A DNA stretch of 64,000 nt from Gibbula magus. Its lineage: Eukaryota > Mollusca > Gastropoda > Trochida > Trochidae. Numbering within the stretch: position 1 is the first letter of the stretch; every line of letters begins with the position of its first letter. Both the position numbers and the translations under genes were made by a program. The stretch lies in assembly GCA_936450465.1 (NCBI GenBank), contig OW388296.1, positions 45,951,250-46,015,249 of the forward strand, written 5' to 3'. Shown here piece after piece: positions 1 to 12,133 of this stretch. Under the pieces are notes generated by a model. The model saw only the letters and a program-made list of their open reading frames with translations, ran no database searches and was not told the origin of the DNA.

Positions 1-647
1 AATGGACAATCTTTTGAAATCAATAATTGGCATGGCATGTAATTAGTGTGCTCACATGACAAGTTAAAACACATGAAGAAGACGAATCAAAATGAAAATA
101 TTGAATTAATGTGTTGTTTCATAGTGAGTGCACTTATAAACATCCCGCAAGCAGTTTCATTTCATTAATGCTATATATAACTATTGTTCAGAAATTATTC
201 ACCGAAACAGTTTAAATACATTTGAATGATAATCACAACCAATTATGACTGGGAATTCACCCTCGTTTTCCGTCATTGAAAACACGTAAGCATACCTCAT
301 TGATTTAATATTGATGATGTTACACAAATAGATACTATTTGATTCTTAAAGTCACGCATCGCATAACAAAGTCTGATTCGATTTAAGTCAAAAGAAGTTT
401 ATTTGTAATGATTACTGATAACCACTTCTGGCCAGAACAAGTGAAACGTAGATACGTTTGTGCACGTAACTACTAGGTTGTACAATTAACATTTGATACT
501 TTGTTTCAACATATACAGTAACACATTCCAATTCAACTGTAAATTATCCATAGGACTGTTGATGTATTTGCGGGTGAATTAAATAAAATATCGTTGTTCT
601 GAATTTTGGTCGAGATTGGCCCTGATTCGGTAAAAGGTTTGATCACA
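1..647. other. AT-rich non-coding stretch
   Basis: No long reading frame, RNA gene or clear repeat was seen here. The sequence is AT-rich with scattered stop codons in all frames. Confidence 0.6.
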
Positions 648-795
648 GTCGAACGCGATCAGAATGCAATCGGATCAGACTGCAGTCTGACCGCGATCAA
701 CCGCATTCTGACTGCATTCTGATCGCGGTCAACTGCATTCTGACTGCAGTCTGATCGCGGTCAACTGCATTCAGATTGCAGTCTGATCGCGGTAG
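648..795. repeat. 32-bp tandem repeat with palindromic core
   Basis: Three near-identical 32-bp units start at 687, 719 and 751 and a partial fourth starts at 783. Each reads CTGATCGCGGTCAACTGCAT and then a TCTGACTGCAGT-type tail. A diverged, partly inverted copy lies upstream at 648-686. The unit contains the palindrome GACTGCAGTC. GC content is well above the flanks. Confidence 0.85.
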
Positions 796-1049
796 GTACC
801 GGTAAAGATATCTGCAACCGTCTGTATCTGTAGTTGGACCCTGCAAAATAGGGTCCAGTTTTGATATTTTACAAATAATCTACATACATGTACATCTCTT
901 TTTAGCAGTGACCTGATAAATGGTTTTCGATACAATTTTACAATAAGTATATATGAATTACTTAAAGATAAGCCATCCATTTCATATATGGAATCCAATC
1001 CCTGTTGATTAGTTTGTACTTTCACATTATCTGTAGTTGGACTCTGCTA

Positions 1050-1579
1050 AACTGACGGGCAAAAGAAAGTATAACACTCACTTTTTTTTCGATATATTCA
1101 ATATGTTAAGAAAACGAGATGCATTTGATCATGGCACGATACAATAACACCTTTCGGCAGTAGTTTGAATGACTTAATTGGTGACTGTTTTATTTTTTAG
1201 ATGAAATATCATTATTTAAAGAAGACAGGGGTAAAAATGAAAGTAACACCAACATGACCCGTACCATGTTCAAAATGTTGTAAATGTATGCAGAACGAGG
1301 CACATTTATTGATTTTCACACAGAGTATGTGTTATATGTCAATGAACAATTGTGTTTTATCAACATTAATTTGGGGGAATTTCAAAATTTGATTTTCAAA
1401 TTTTGATAATTTTTTAAAAAATCGCGTAGAGGTATTCTTTGACTGATTTAACGTTTTGGACTAATTTCCCAAACAAGTCAGTTTTTTAATACGACGTCGA
1501 AAACTTGAGATATTTGTCTTTGAAAATTGTACATATGATAAATGCAACTGAGTGATATACTTTCTTTTGCCCGTCAGTG
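1050..1579. mobile_element. MITE, TIR family 1, intact ends
   Basis: The ends are a perfect 22-bp inverted repeat: 1051-1072, beginning ACTGACGGGCAAAAGAAAGT, and its complement at 1557-1578. TA dinucleotides flank both ends (1048-1049 and 1580-1581), as expected for Tc1/mariner-type insertion. The 530-bp interior has no coding potential. A diverged, shortened relative lies at 12513-12949. Confidence 0.85.
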
Positions 1580-1787
1580 TATATACCCTCTAAAGCCCAT
1601 ACCACTCTGATGTGATGTAAATATGTTACGTACTTACTTAGCTAGGTGATTTTACGCCCGCTTTCCAGTGGATATTATTTGACACTTCGGAAAATATGTT
1701 ACAGCTTGTTGAATAATGACGAAAACCAATCACAACAATTTCAGCAGGTTAGATTTAGGATTAGGACACATGTATTAGTGTTAATGT

Positions 1788-2086
1788 GGAGCACAGTGGT
1801 GTAGTGGTTAGCATGCTTGCCTCTCACGCCAACGGCCCGGGTTCGAATCCCGGTGGAGACACCAAACATTTGTGACCTGTGTTGTGCCCCTGGGCAAGGC
1901 ACTTCATCCACATTGCACTCAGTCCACCCAGCTGTTTAAATGGGTACCTGAACACGGGAGGTACGGAGCGCTTAGTAGCGGCGCCGAAAGTACAATTCCT
2001 TCAGGGTAATAATTGTACCGCCATTGAGCAGTGCTTGCACTGGACATTAGGCGTTAAAATATATATTATTATTATTATTATTATTT
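1788..2086 (+). mobile_element. tRNA-derived SINE, family A, copy 1
   Basis: The head has an A-box-like stretch (GTGTAGTGGTTAGC) and a B box (GGTTCGAATCC), as in a pol III tRNA promoter. A central domain follows with TGGGCAAGGCACTTCATC and AAATGGGTACCTGAA. The 3' part contains ATTGAGCA and ends in an (ATT)n tail. Related copies lie at 45931-46211 and, inverted, 63330-63487. The central domain resembles the conserved cores of known animal SINE superfamilies; which one was not determined. Confidence 0.85.
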
Positions 2087-2280
2087 CTATAATAACAACT
2101 GACGAGAGATGTATTTTCTGGAAAATAACTTGACCAGGGAGTGTTAATCGGACATTGAGGAATATATAAATTAATAATTTTATAATAATTGTATTACAGG
2201 TATTTATTTAATTTTGTTTAACTGCATCGAGTAGGACCCCAAGTATTGGTGTTAACGTGTAGCAGAGAAAACTTGGGAGA

Positions 2281-2790
2281 ATTAATTAATTGATAATTTG
2301 ATAATGATGGAACTACTAGTGATAATTTGATAATGCTGGAACTACTATTGATAATTTGATAATGATTGAACTACTATTGATAATTTTATAATTATAGAAA
2401 TACTATTGATAATTTGATAATGTTGAAACTACTATTGAATGATAATTTGATAATGACGGAACTACTTTTGGTAATTTGATAATGATAGAACTACTATTGG
2501 TAATTATTTGATAATGACGGAACTACTATTGATGATTTGATAATGACGGAACTACTATTGATAATTTGATAATGATAGAACTACTATTGATTTTGATAAT
2601 GATAGAACTACTATTGGTAATTTGATAATTACGGAACTACTGTTTGTAATTTGATAATGATAGAACTACTATTGGTAATTTGATAATGATAGAACTACTA
2701 TTGGTAATTTGATAATGATAGAACTACTATTGGTAATTTGATAATGACGGAACTAAATTTACTATTGGTAATTTGATAATAATGAAGCTA
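2281..2790. repeat. 29-bp AT-rich minisatellite
   Basis: About 17-18 imperfect units of GAACTACTATTGGTAATTTG plus ATAATGATA run head to tail. Units at 2660-2745 are almost identical; those towards the left edge vary in length. No coding potential is visible. Confidence 0.9.
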
Positions 2791-2969
2791 CCATGATTGT
2801 GGTGGTGAGAAGACCAAGGACCATGATAATGAACTGAAGCACATCAGTCCAGATAACAGCTTTAAGTCCTCCCGCAATCAAGTAAAGAGAAACAGATAGT
2901 AAGGTCGCCATGAATTGAAACTAAACATAGTATATACACTGTCAAGATCACAGGAAGAAAAACAATTCT

Positions 2970-3521
2970 TTGAGGGGACATGTTTTTGGGGCTGCGACAG
3001 TTACAGTTATTTCCAATTGCTTGGCCAAATCTGTCATATACCAAGCAAAAGTGGCATCTGAAAATAAAACGGAAACATACGTTGGTCTCACAGAGACAGA
3101 GTTTAAAACAAGATTTAACAATCACAAAACCTCATTCAACAATCCCAGCCAAAAAACTGCCACAGAACTAAGCAAATACATTTGGCAACTTAAAGAAGAT
3201 AATCTCAAATTCAATGTTGAATGATCAATTATTGGCCAGGCCAAACCATATTCAAACACCAACAAAAGATGCAGCCTTTGCATATACGAGAAATTTATTA
3301 TAATCTGCAAACCCAACATGGTCAGCCTCAACAAACGCAACGAACTAGTTAACACCTGCAGGCACAACAACAACATCCTATTAAGAAACTGCCAAAAACA
3401 AGCACCAGCCCCAAAACACAACCACATGCCCCCAATCAACCAACAAGCCCAAGCACCCAATCAACAAAACCAGCCGTCAGGCAACAAAGCAAGCAGTCAC
3501 TTGAAAATTGCACGAGCATGA
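2970..3521 (+). pseudogene. Broken GIY-YIG endonuclease, Penelope-like element remnant
   Basis: One frame runs through the region but is broken by a TGA at 3222-3224. The first 84 residues contain SVIY (about 21-24), TYVGLTE (about 36-42), an Arg at about 48 followed by FNNHK, and TELSKYIW (about 65-72). This is the GIY-YIG nuclease layout, with VIY and YVG as the two half-motifs. After the stop the same frame continues with KPYSNTNKRCSLC, LNKRNELVNTCRH and a Pro/Gln/Asn-rich tail. Such C-terminal GIY-YIG domains with Cys motifs occur in Penelope-like retroelements. No reverse transcriptase domain is visible upstream, so this is a 5'-truncated dead copy. The match comes from recognising motifs, not from a search. 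Confidence 0.65.
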
Positions 3522-3644
3522 AACAACGTTGTACTGATTTGAATTTCTACATTATATACTGCTCCATTTCCCAAATGTTGAGCACTTTGCCATTTTGTAA
3601 CAAGGCCAAACTGCACAAAACCACTCTGGTTTTTGTAATTTGAC

Positions 3645-3647
<3 letters not shown>

Positions 3648-3720
<73 letters not shown>

Positions 3721-3728
3721 TACACACG
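3648..3728. repeat. (TA)n then (CA)n microsatellite
   Basis: About 64 bp of alternating TA is followed by a short ACACAC run. Reading frames here encode only Ile-Tyr repeats and are not genes. Confidence 0.95.
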
Positions 3729-4256
3729 TGGTGAGGACATGTAAGTGATGACGTTTTGTTCTATAACATGCTCTTACATATATTCGAATCTTATTATAAC
3801 AACTAAACTGTAGTACTGTTAGCAATTGATTTCTTCGACAACCCACTATTATGATTCATTATTCATTATATATAAGTGTATATCATAATGTTAATAATAA
3901 AGTATGTGCGTATTGCGTATTGCGTTTTGCGTTAGAGGTCCTCGGTCCGTTGTATTGTTCCTAGGAAATGTTCCACAATGGCGATGTCTTTGAACTTACG
4001 AACTAAGTGAAATACGTACTTGGTATATTCTTGTAAGTATTGTAGGAAGGACGGCGTTTAAGGACAGTTTATCTGCTCAGTTCCTGAGCATAAACACTGA
4101 CCTGTTTAGCTTTTTAAGTTTTATTTCAAGATTGCACTGAATATACTGCCAGATTGATAACCTAAAATAAGTTAATGATTTCTAGTGTACACCAACATTT
4201 ATGAGGTTCAAAAACAAATATGAGTTCTTGAAAATACATATAATCTGACACAGAAT
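3729..4256. other. Non-coding stretch
   Basis: No gene is seen. A short run of GCGTATTGCGTATTGCGTTTT near 3907 is a minor internal repeat. Otherwise it is unremarkable AT-rich DNA before the minisatellite. Confidence 0.5.
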
Positions 4257-5374
4257 TCGTCTTGAATCACCACACCTCACCTCGTCTCATCTCGCCTTGA
4301 ATCACCACGCCTCACCTCATCTCGCCTTGAATCACCTCACCTCACCTCATCTCGCCTTGAATCACCACACCTCACCTCATCTCGCCTTGAATCACCACAC
4401 CTCACCTCATCTCATTTCGCCTTGAATCACCACACCTCACTTCATTCCGCCTTGAATCACCACACCACACCACACCTCATCTCGCCTTGAATCACCACAC
4501 CTTACCTCATCTCGCCTTGAATCACCTCATCTCACCTCATCTCACCTTGAATCACCACACCTCACCCCACCCCATCTCGCCTTGAATCACCACACCACAC
4601 CTCAACTCATCTCGCCTTGAATAATCTCATCTCATTTCGCCTTGAATCACCACACCACACCTCATCTCGCTTTGAATCACCACACCTCACCTCATCTCGC
4701 CTTGAATCACCACACCTCACCTAATCTCATCTCGCCTTGAATCCCCTCACCTCACCTCATCTCGCCTTGAAACACCACACCTCACCTCATCTCTCCTTCA
4801 ATCACCACGCCTCATCTCACCTCATCTCGCCTTGAATCACCACACCCCACCACATCTCATTTCGCCTTGAATCACCACACATCACCTCACCTCATCTCGC
4901 CTTGAATCACCTCACCTCACCCCATCTCGCCTTGAATCACCACACCTTACCTCATCTCGCCTTGAATCACCTCACCTCATCTCATCTCGCCTTGAATCAC
5001 CACACCTCACCTCATCTCGCCTTGAATCACCACACCTCACCTCATCTCATTTCGCCTTGAATCACCACACCTCACCTCATTTCGCCTTGAATCACTACAT
5101 CACACCTCATATCATCTCGCCCTGAATCACCACACCTCACCTCACCTCATCTCGCCTTGAATCACCTCACCTCACCTCACCTCACCTCATCTCGCCCTCT
5201 CTCGAATAACCTCATCTTGCTTCACCTTAGCTTGCCTTTCCTCGAATCACCTCACCTCATCTCGCCTTTCCTAGAATCACTTCATCTAACTTCACCTTAT
5301 CGTGCATTTCCTCGAAACACCTCAGCTCACCTCATCTTGCCTTTCCTTAAATCACCTCATCTAACCTCACGTTA
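4257..5374. repeat. 30-bp CTCACCTCATCTCGCC minisatellite
   Basis: More than 30 variants of a 30-bp unit (CTCACCTCATCTCGCCTTGA plus ATCACCACAC) run for about 1.1 kb. Units differ by loss or gain of CTCAC/CACAC blocks. From about 5215 they become a diverged form with CTCGAATCACCTCACC and CGCCTTTC. Low-complexity frames read Ser/Leu/Thr/His repeats and are not credible proteins. Confidence 0.95.
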
Positions 5375-5411
5375 CCCCCCCCCCCCCCCACCCCCCCCCC
5401 CCCCCCCCCCC
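5375..5411. repeat. Poly-C tract
   Basis: Thirty-six of 37 bases are C, broken by one A at 5390. It ends the minisatellite directly. Its length in any assembly should be treated as uncertain. Confidence 0.95.
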
Positions 5412-6738
5412 TTTCGTCATCGCATTATTTTTGTCAGCCTGTAAAGACCAGAAACAATTTATATTTTAGGCCTTATATTGCTTTTACTCGAAACAACTCC
5501 TGTTATGAATAGTGAATACTCTTTATGCAACGACATTACATATTCAGTTTATGATTTACATACGCAATAATTGAATGCGTTTGTGTTTCTGATGAATTGA
5601 AATGTTCGATATGAAGCCTTGTAGGTATTACCGGGAAGTTTTCTGCTTGTCCAACAATGATCGATACACATAAATGTTCATTATTCAATACATGTTCTAG
5701 TTGTCTTATACATAGTAGATCCTGGAGAATGATCCCACACTGTTCAGTGTGTAGAAGGGACCAATATGGATAGTACGTCTTAAATGAAACGAGACTTAAG
5801 TTTGGGAGAGGTTTCAACAATGGTTGCTATACTAAAGTGATCATAACAGGGTATACAATGTCCTACCGGGAACGTCTAAGTGTTTCCGAGGAATCGTTCC
5901 ATAATGCGGTTTGACTTGAAGTTTGAATAGGCATTGGTATATAGTTAGAAGGACAGAAGTAGGGTAGGGACATCGCGACGATTTCCAAACTTACAAACGC
6001 TGGGATAAATTGTTCTGAAATACGTGGCGGATAATACCCCTTATCACTATGAAGTCATTGCATACCTTATTGGGTGTTGAATCCCAACATGGAGCTTTCA
6101 ATCCGTCGTAACAACTGAACCTCTCGAGCATGTAAAAAAGAGTTTCAAAACAATGCCTGAAATGCCCTTCCGGCTCTATTCCGGAAATGCTAACTATAAG
6201 GTGTGGTGTAAAATCCGAACTGGGTGACGAAACGAAACATTGTTTTCATTGATTTGAGGCAACTTTTGTATATAACAAAATTCATAATGCTAAAAAAAAA
6301 ATCGAATTGACTGTACAGTGGCGCACGATTTAAATCCTTCCTTGGCAATTATTGAATCCCGCAGCCATACATGTCACCATATCATCAACTTTATTTTGTT
6401 GATTCTAATGACGAACTTTCTGTAAATTTATTATTATTCAAACATTTTCGAAACATTAACATACGCAATACATATCCTGAGAATTCAAATTATATTCATT
6501 TGAAATATTGTTTAAATTACTACAAACGTCCTCACAACTCCAATCTCAGACTCCCGTTGTTATCAGCATTTTAGTTCATGTCCACAAACGCAACAACAGG
6601 TTCACACGCTCTTGAACAGCGAAAAATTAACTGCTATGCAATTCATTCGATACGCTGTGCAACTCATTCAACAACACATTTCGTGAATCGTGTTAATTTG
6701 AAAGATATCCAAGCAACGATATCAAGATTGTCACAATA
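5412..6738. other. Non-coding stretch
   Basis: No credible gene or RNA was found. Short open frames at 5536-5820 and 6371-6574 show no recognisable motif and look like chance in AT-rich DNA. Confidence 0.5.
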
Positions 6739-6812
6739 GACTTCTCTTAATATTACGTCATGAATATTCATGAGCTATCCAAAACGAGGCTAAGCCCGCA
6801 TGGACGAACAAC
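6739..6812 (+). repeat. Short dispersed repeat, copy 1
   Basis: The 20-mer AAAACGAGGCTAAGCCCGCA at 6781-6800 recurs exactly, inverted, at 10107-10126. Weaker similarity extends to a CTCTTAATATT block upstream and to GACGAA downstream. The type of element is not known. Confidence 0.7.
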
Positions 6813-9027
6813 GTGATCCCGGAAGTGACTGATCGCGATTTTCTCTCGCAACATGTCGCCAAAAAAGTTTGTTTTATACCACTTTCAAACATTGTCACTT
6901 GTTACTGACGGAACTAAAAGCTAAAACAACATCTCAAATGTTTATTTTACTCAAAATACGTGTGGTGTAAATTCAGTATTTGAACGGATGACAAAGTTTG
7001 CCGAAGTAAACTTGCGCCAATTATTGAAACGTGAAATCATGCGAGATTTTTTTTTACGAATATCTAGATCTAATATTGCTGTTGCATACTTAAATCTAGA
7101 TTCAAAGTACTAAATTATACGATTGTGATATTGATGTAAGCCTTATCGGATCGTGATGATAAATACATTTTGAGCTTATTTATTTTTACGGCTTCTTCGA
7201 TGTAGCAGATTCTGGACATGAACAATCGACATGAACAATCGCATGCCGTGTCTCGCCAACCAGTGATGTTGACAAAAACATGTTTATTTTACCATGCCGA
7301 TTTCTGTGAAAACTTAATGTAAAAATAATGTAAAAATAATATTATAATTTCGTAAATGTGCTGACTTAAATTAGCCGGCGAAATTGATTCAAGCAGACCT
7401 ATTATTCAGTAGTAGGCCTTCTTGACTTGTACTTTCATGCTGGCAGAAGTGAATATTTTGAATAAATCAATTGCAAGGTAAGAAGTTATATATTTAATAT
7501 GATTTTAATATAAAGCATTTGCATGATTTTTTTTTAAAACTGTAAATTCTTCAGAAAATCAAGAAAACAAATAACTAAAATTTATTTTGTATACAAAATA
7601 TTATCTGAGTTTATTAAGCATTAAATATTAGAGTTTTAATTATATCTCAAGTTCATAACAATATTACCGTACATGGTAAATTGTAATATGTTATATTATA
7701 TATCATTATATATTTTATATTTTGTTTAACATGGTACATTTGTAATATATGATTTCCATATAAGATGATTTTCACAAATAAGATGAAAAATATGACAAAG
7801 TATATCATCTGGATAGAAATAGTCCTATATATTTATGTATCCATACATGTACACAATGGATTGAAGTTTACTTGTAATTTGTTTGTAAATGTGCTGATGT
7901 CAGTTTATATATATACACATCATTATTCAGATCTTGTAAAAATATAATGAATAAAAGATTTGAGGCATATTATATAATTGGTCTAAATTATTACTGATTT
8001 ATATATATTATTTGTAATGCTAAATAGATTTGGCATAAATGAGATAGACAGTTTCATTAAAAGCAAGTTCGACCATAAATTATAGAATGTTTTTGTTCTT
8101 AACATTGAAGCTGTAGACATATATAAACAAGTTTATGCCTTGGAAACTTACAGAAAGGTCAAGTAAATTTTAGATAAAGAACTAAGTTTCAACTAAAATA
8201 TATAAAAAAAATAATGAAACATTTACATGTCAAGTTAAAATTAATATCTTAGGAGTTTTAGATAAGATTTAGTTACATAAAGAAGGCTATACTATCTTAA
8301 TTAATATTTGCTGCAATTATATAATATCTAAAGGAATCTGACCATTTTGAAAATATGCTACCCTTCACAGATAAAATATAATAATTAGACTACACTGTTA
8401 ATATGTTTACAAAGTGTAGCTTTATTTTGTCATGTATCAACGAGATTGAGTCAAACCAAACTCTTAAAATATGAAAATGTAGTTAATTTTGATAATTCAA
8501 TATGGTTCCCCCTACTCAATATAAAATCATTTCTAAAGCAAAACAGATCAACTTAATTCCATGTATCAACATGATCAATCCATGTAAATTTATGAGTCAG
8601 GTCCCAAACATGATTAAGATGCATATGATCGAATTATATCCATAAATTCTAAATTGATATTAGGATTTCAGGTACAGACATATATTATATAATTTTGTTA
8701 TTTGAGTGATGTTTTTCTTTAAGAAATCAGGAACCAATTTGCACTTGTAATATTGTATTTCCTAATGAAAGAGCAGTTGAAAGTTTACTTTTTACCCATT
8801 TCCCCCTCAAAGTATTTGCAATAACAATAATACAGAATTTAAAATAATTGTTAAAACTATAACAAAAATCATATATACTTAAACACGCCAAACATTTGAA
8901 ATGAAATTGTGTTGAAGAAGGTTCGTTTGTAAATCTCTTAATATACTGTATACAATTATACATGCACATTAGACCTGCATTGGACTATGTATGTACAGCC
9001 TAGTCTACTGAATAAGTTCAATTCTAC
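6813..9027. other. Very AT-rich non-coding stretch
   Basis: About 2.2 kb with long A/T runs and no credible gene. The densest AT is at 7440-8720. Short open frames at 7765-7947 and 8727-8969 have the composition of random AT-rich sequence. Confidence 0.6.
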
Positions 9028-9518
9028 ACGCAGGTGGCCATATTATTACGCACATGTGACGTAATCCCATATACTTACATGTTAAATAGCTCTTGCGGGA
9101 ATAATTTTCATAAATTAACTAAAAGTCTCTTTGATGTCATATTTTGCAGACAGATTGGTAATCATCTCGGCTGTGTGTACATAATTACCTGTCATCTATC
9201 AGTTGATTAGTTTTCGAATGACACTTGTTTAAACATCGTATGTTCAACTTGTGATTCTAATGTCCCATTGACGGCCATGTTAACCTAATGATCGGTGTTG
9301 TATATGTGTTGTTTGATAAGAGGTAGATTTCTTAATAATTATCAGAAAAAAGATGGAAATTATGTATCTGTAGCTAAGATGATTTCCTATATTTTGGTAC
9401 AGATTTCAGAATTTATTGACAAACAATAACTCCATGAAAAATATTCCCGCAAGAGCTTTTTAACATGTAAGTCTATGGGATTACGTCACATGTACGTAAT
9501 AATATGGCAACCCGCTGT
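9028..9518. mobile_element. MITE with ~85-bp inverted ends
   Basis: The segment at 9028-9112 (GCCATATTATTACG, then TGTGACGTAATCCCATA and CTCTTGCGGGAATA) is repeated in inverted form at 9432-9518 with few differences. The ~490-bp unit has no coding potential. No unambiguous target duplication was identified, so its superfamily is open. Confidence 0.8.
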
Positions 9519-10105
9519 GTATTTCCCGTTGAAAAATCGGTCTGTATAGCGCGTGAACTCGTAAATAGAAACATATCAAATTGAGTATTATTATTATTTT
9601 GGTTTTTAGATAGATATATGACATAGATAATAAAACTGTTTCTATAGGAAAGTTGCACAAGTGACGCATTGTGAGATTGCAAGCCTCCAGGAAGTTGATC
9701 GAATGTGCGAGATTACGTACAAACGTCAGAAAAAAATCGAAAATATAAATCATTAATATGACTAGCTGACTAAAGATTGTTAAAAAAACTCCATAAAATC
9801 TATTTTCAACCTAAACTTGTGTTTCTTATCGTATAATATCACTTGAATTTTATAAAAATTTGAGATATTTGACAAGTACTCATATCTTCGAATCAACGTT
9901 CCACGATGCTTTGACTTTTCAGCAAGGCACTTTATGAATGAAAATTTTAATCACCGTTGTCAAATTTAACACGGACTCCTTCAGATAAGAGCAACAAACG
10001 TTTGTGCAAAAGTAGAAACCTTTTTGCGAGTTTGCATTAAAGCTATTCATGATATCGGACTCGCACGTCGCATCACGGCATTTTCGTCTGCCATCTTGGA
10101 AGCTT

Positions 10106-10165
10106 GCGGGCTTAGCCTCGTTTTCGATATCTAGGTCACCGCTATGCATAAATATTAAGAGTCGG
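10106..10165 (-). repeat. Short dispersed repeat, copy 2 (inverted)
   Basis: This is the inverted partner of 6739-6812 and shares the exact 20-mer at 10107-10126. On the minus strand it is followed by ATGGCAGACGAAAATGCC in good start context, but that frame stops after 14 codons. Confidence 0.65.
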
Positions 10166-11474
10166 CTATGGCACACTCTCATTGTGGTCCTGTTCCAACT
10201 TGTACCAGCCGCTATTTCTACTCGCCAGGGTGTCGCTACATATGAATAAAGAGAAAACAAATTAGTTCACACTGTAATATAAGAACAACACATATATTCA
10301 CATATTGTAAAGTATGTTTCCGATAAAGTGATGAATAGTTATTCCACATTCTTTTAGTTTTAAGTGTGAACAACACGATTTACCCTTCATTATTCTGTCA
10401 TGTAGCGGAACGCCATAAACAAGCGAACATAAAATCGCATATAAGACAAGTTTTAGTTTCATTTCATTCATTTTGTGAAAACCCGGAAGGAAATCTACAT
10501 TATACAATTAGTTACAATTGCAACGGGGTAGGTATCGGGGCTGTTTGTGTGCAAATGCAAAAGATTTATAACATTGAATCTACTAATCACAAGAAACCAT
10601 TCTGGCTCCGGGTTTCAGGTTTCCCAGAAAATAAAGAAAACCATTAATTATGCTAATTACTGCAATCACAATGAAACGTCAGCCAATCAAACCGTGGATA
10701 ATCAATAACCCCGAAATATTTTTTATGAATAAAAACTTTACTTACTCATGTTTCTTGGTTTGAAACTGTCAAACGGCATTTCCATAAAATAAGAAAAATT
10801 TCGAAGTTAGTAATTATTTTATTCATGCTTGATTTTATACTCGAAGGCATGGTGATGTGCACGTGCAAAACGGGCTAAATAAAATCACGTGACTCAGTCC
10901 CATTCGGCCATTTGACTTGTGTGGGATCGTGAGCTGCTCAGTTCACGCCGTTTTTCAAGAATAAACATACACCTGTGAAGATGTTGCAGTGTAAAGGTAA
11001 AATGATACTCCACATTACGTAAAGAACTATTTTCTAGTGTATATAATAATATAATGTATAATAATGTCATAGATTGTATTAAATGGTGTCCTTATACAAA
11101 CTCATAGACCACGATTAAAAATAAAATAACATAAAAATTGATAATCGTTAGTATCGTTACCCATTCAAAACCTTTATTAGAACTTATATATCACAAAACC
11201 GGTTTCACAACGTACTTATATATTGTGTTGCTAGTGATATAGCGTCAGGTTTAGAGAATATCTCACATATAAATTACTTTTATATCTTGTCAGACCTGTG
11301 GTTGAGGAAAATCAAAGGACGATTCTATATCGAAGGATATATGCCCAAACTTAAATTTATGTACCTAATATGAAATCATTTTGAGGTCGCATTTATGTTT
11401 TTGGTGGTATTTCTTATTCTTGCCTGTACCTGCGTAAGTATTTGCAACACAAACAAACTGTACATACAATTGTT
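10166..11474. other. Non-coding stretch with a weak candidate first exon
   Basis: No gene is supported. At 10981-10996 a short ATG frame (ATGTTGCAGTGTAAAG) is followed at once by a GTAAAA donor-like sequence, downstream of a somewhat GC-richer patch (10885-10960). It could be a first exon, but nothing downstream confirms it. Confidence 0.25.
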
Positions 11475-12010
11475 CATCCTGGAAACCAGGGCCACTGTGT
11501 TTCGCTCGCTTCACTTTGAAACTAACCCCTGGATTCCTAGGTGGCAAAAGGCTCGATGCGCTGGGTTCACAAAAACATGGAAAGTCCCTTTTGCTAATTA
11601 TAGCACACCAATGGCGAACCGTGTTTCTAAGTTTCTTAATTCCTTGGCGTAACCAAATAAGGGGGTAAATTATGATTTAAACAATGACCTTGAAGCGAGT
11701 GTCAGTGTCGCACGTGATTGACGAAACAGTCCAACTTCGTCTTAATTGCCTGAAATTGTATTTTATACTTCTGGCATTATATATTGAAAGAGCGACATTT
11801 GTTCAAAGAAGTAATAATTTTAACTCCTGCCCATACTGTCCACTCGCTCAAACAGAACATTCATATGGCATGAGATCTAACGAGCGCTTTCCAGTAGAGC
11901 AGATTCCGCACTCTGCTCAAATGTCAGAAGTATTTTTGCCACCTAGGAATCCAGGGGTTATTTTCAAAGTGAAGCGAGCGAAACACAGTGCCCCTGGTTT
12001 CCAGGATGAA
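11475..12010. mobile_element. MITE with ~75-bp inverted ends
   Basis: The block at 11475-11550 (CATCCTGGAAACCAGGG, CACTGTGTTTCGCTCGC, CCTGGATTCCTAGGTGGC) recurs almost exactly in inverted form at 11935-12010. The 535-bp unit has no protein. It abuts a fragment of the TTAA MITE family on its right. Confidence 0.85.
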
Positions 12011-12074
12011 GAGAGATGGGTGTTTTACTAATGGTGACATTATTTTTCAAATACATTTCATCGACTTATTTCAG
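12010..12074 (-). mobile_element. TTAA MITE family, 65-bp fragment
   Basis: The sequence matches the interior of the copy at 60897-61260 (GGTGACATTATTTTTCAAAT, then ATTTCATCGACTTATTTCAG) but lacks both termini. It directly follows the right end of the 11475-12010 element. Confidence 0.8.
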
Positions 12075-12133
12075 GGAAAAAAACTTTATCAGTACTGTTT
12101 TATAATCCTAACCTTCACGACTACTTATTATTA

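Noticed and set aside
2281..2790. CRISPR-like array
   Set aside because: 29-bp units are directly adjacent with no spacer sequence.
4257..5374. CRISPR-like array
   Set aside because: There are no unique spacers; units are contiguous minisatellite variants in a eukaryotic genome.
5157..5444. Ser/Leu/Pro-rich 95-residue frame
   Set aside because: It lies in the minisatellite and poly-C tract, whose unit gives open frames by composition.
10981..10996. First coding exon with donor site
   Set aside because: Sixteen bases with ATG and GTAAAA are too little; no following exon could be identified.
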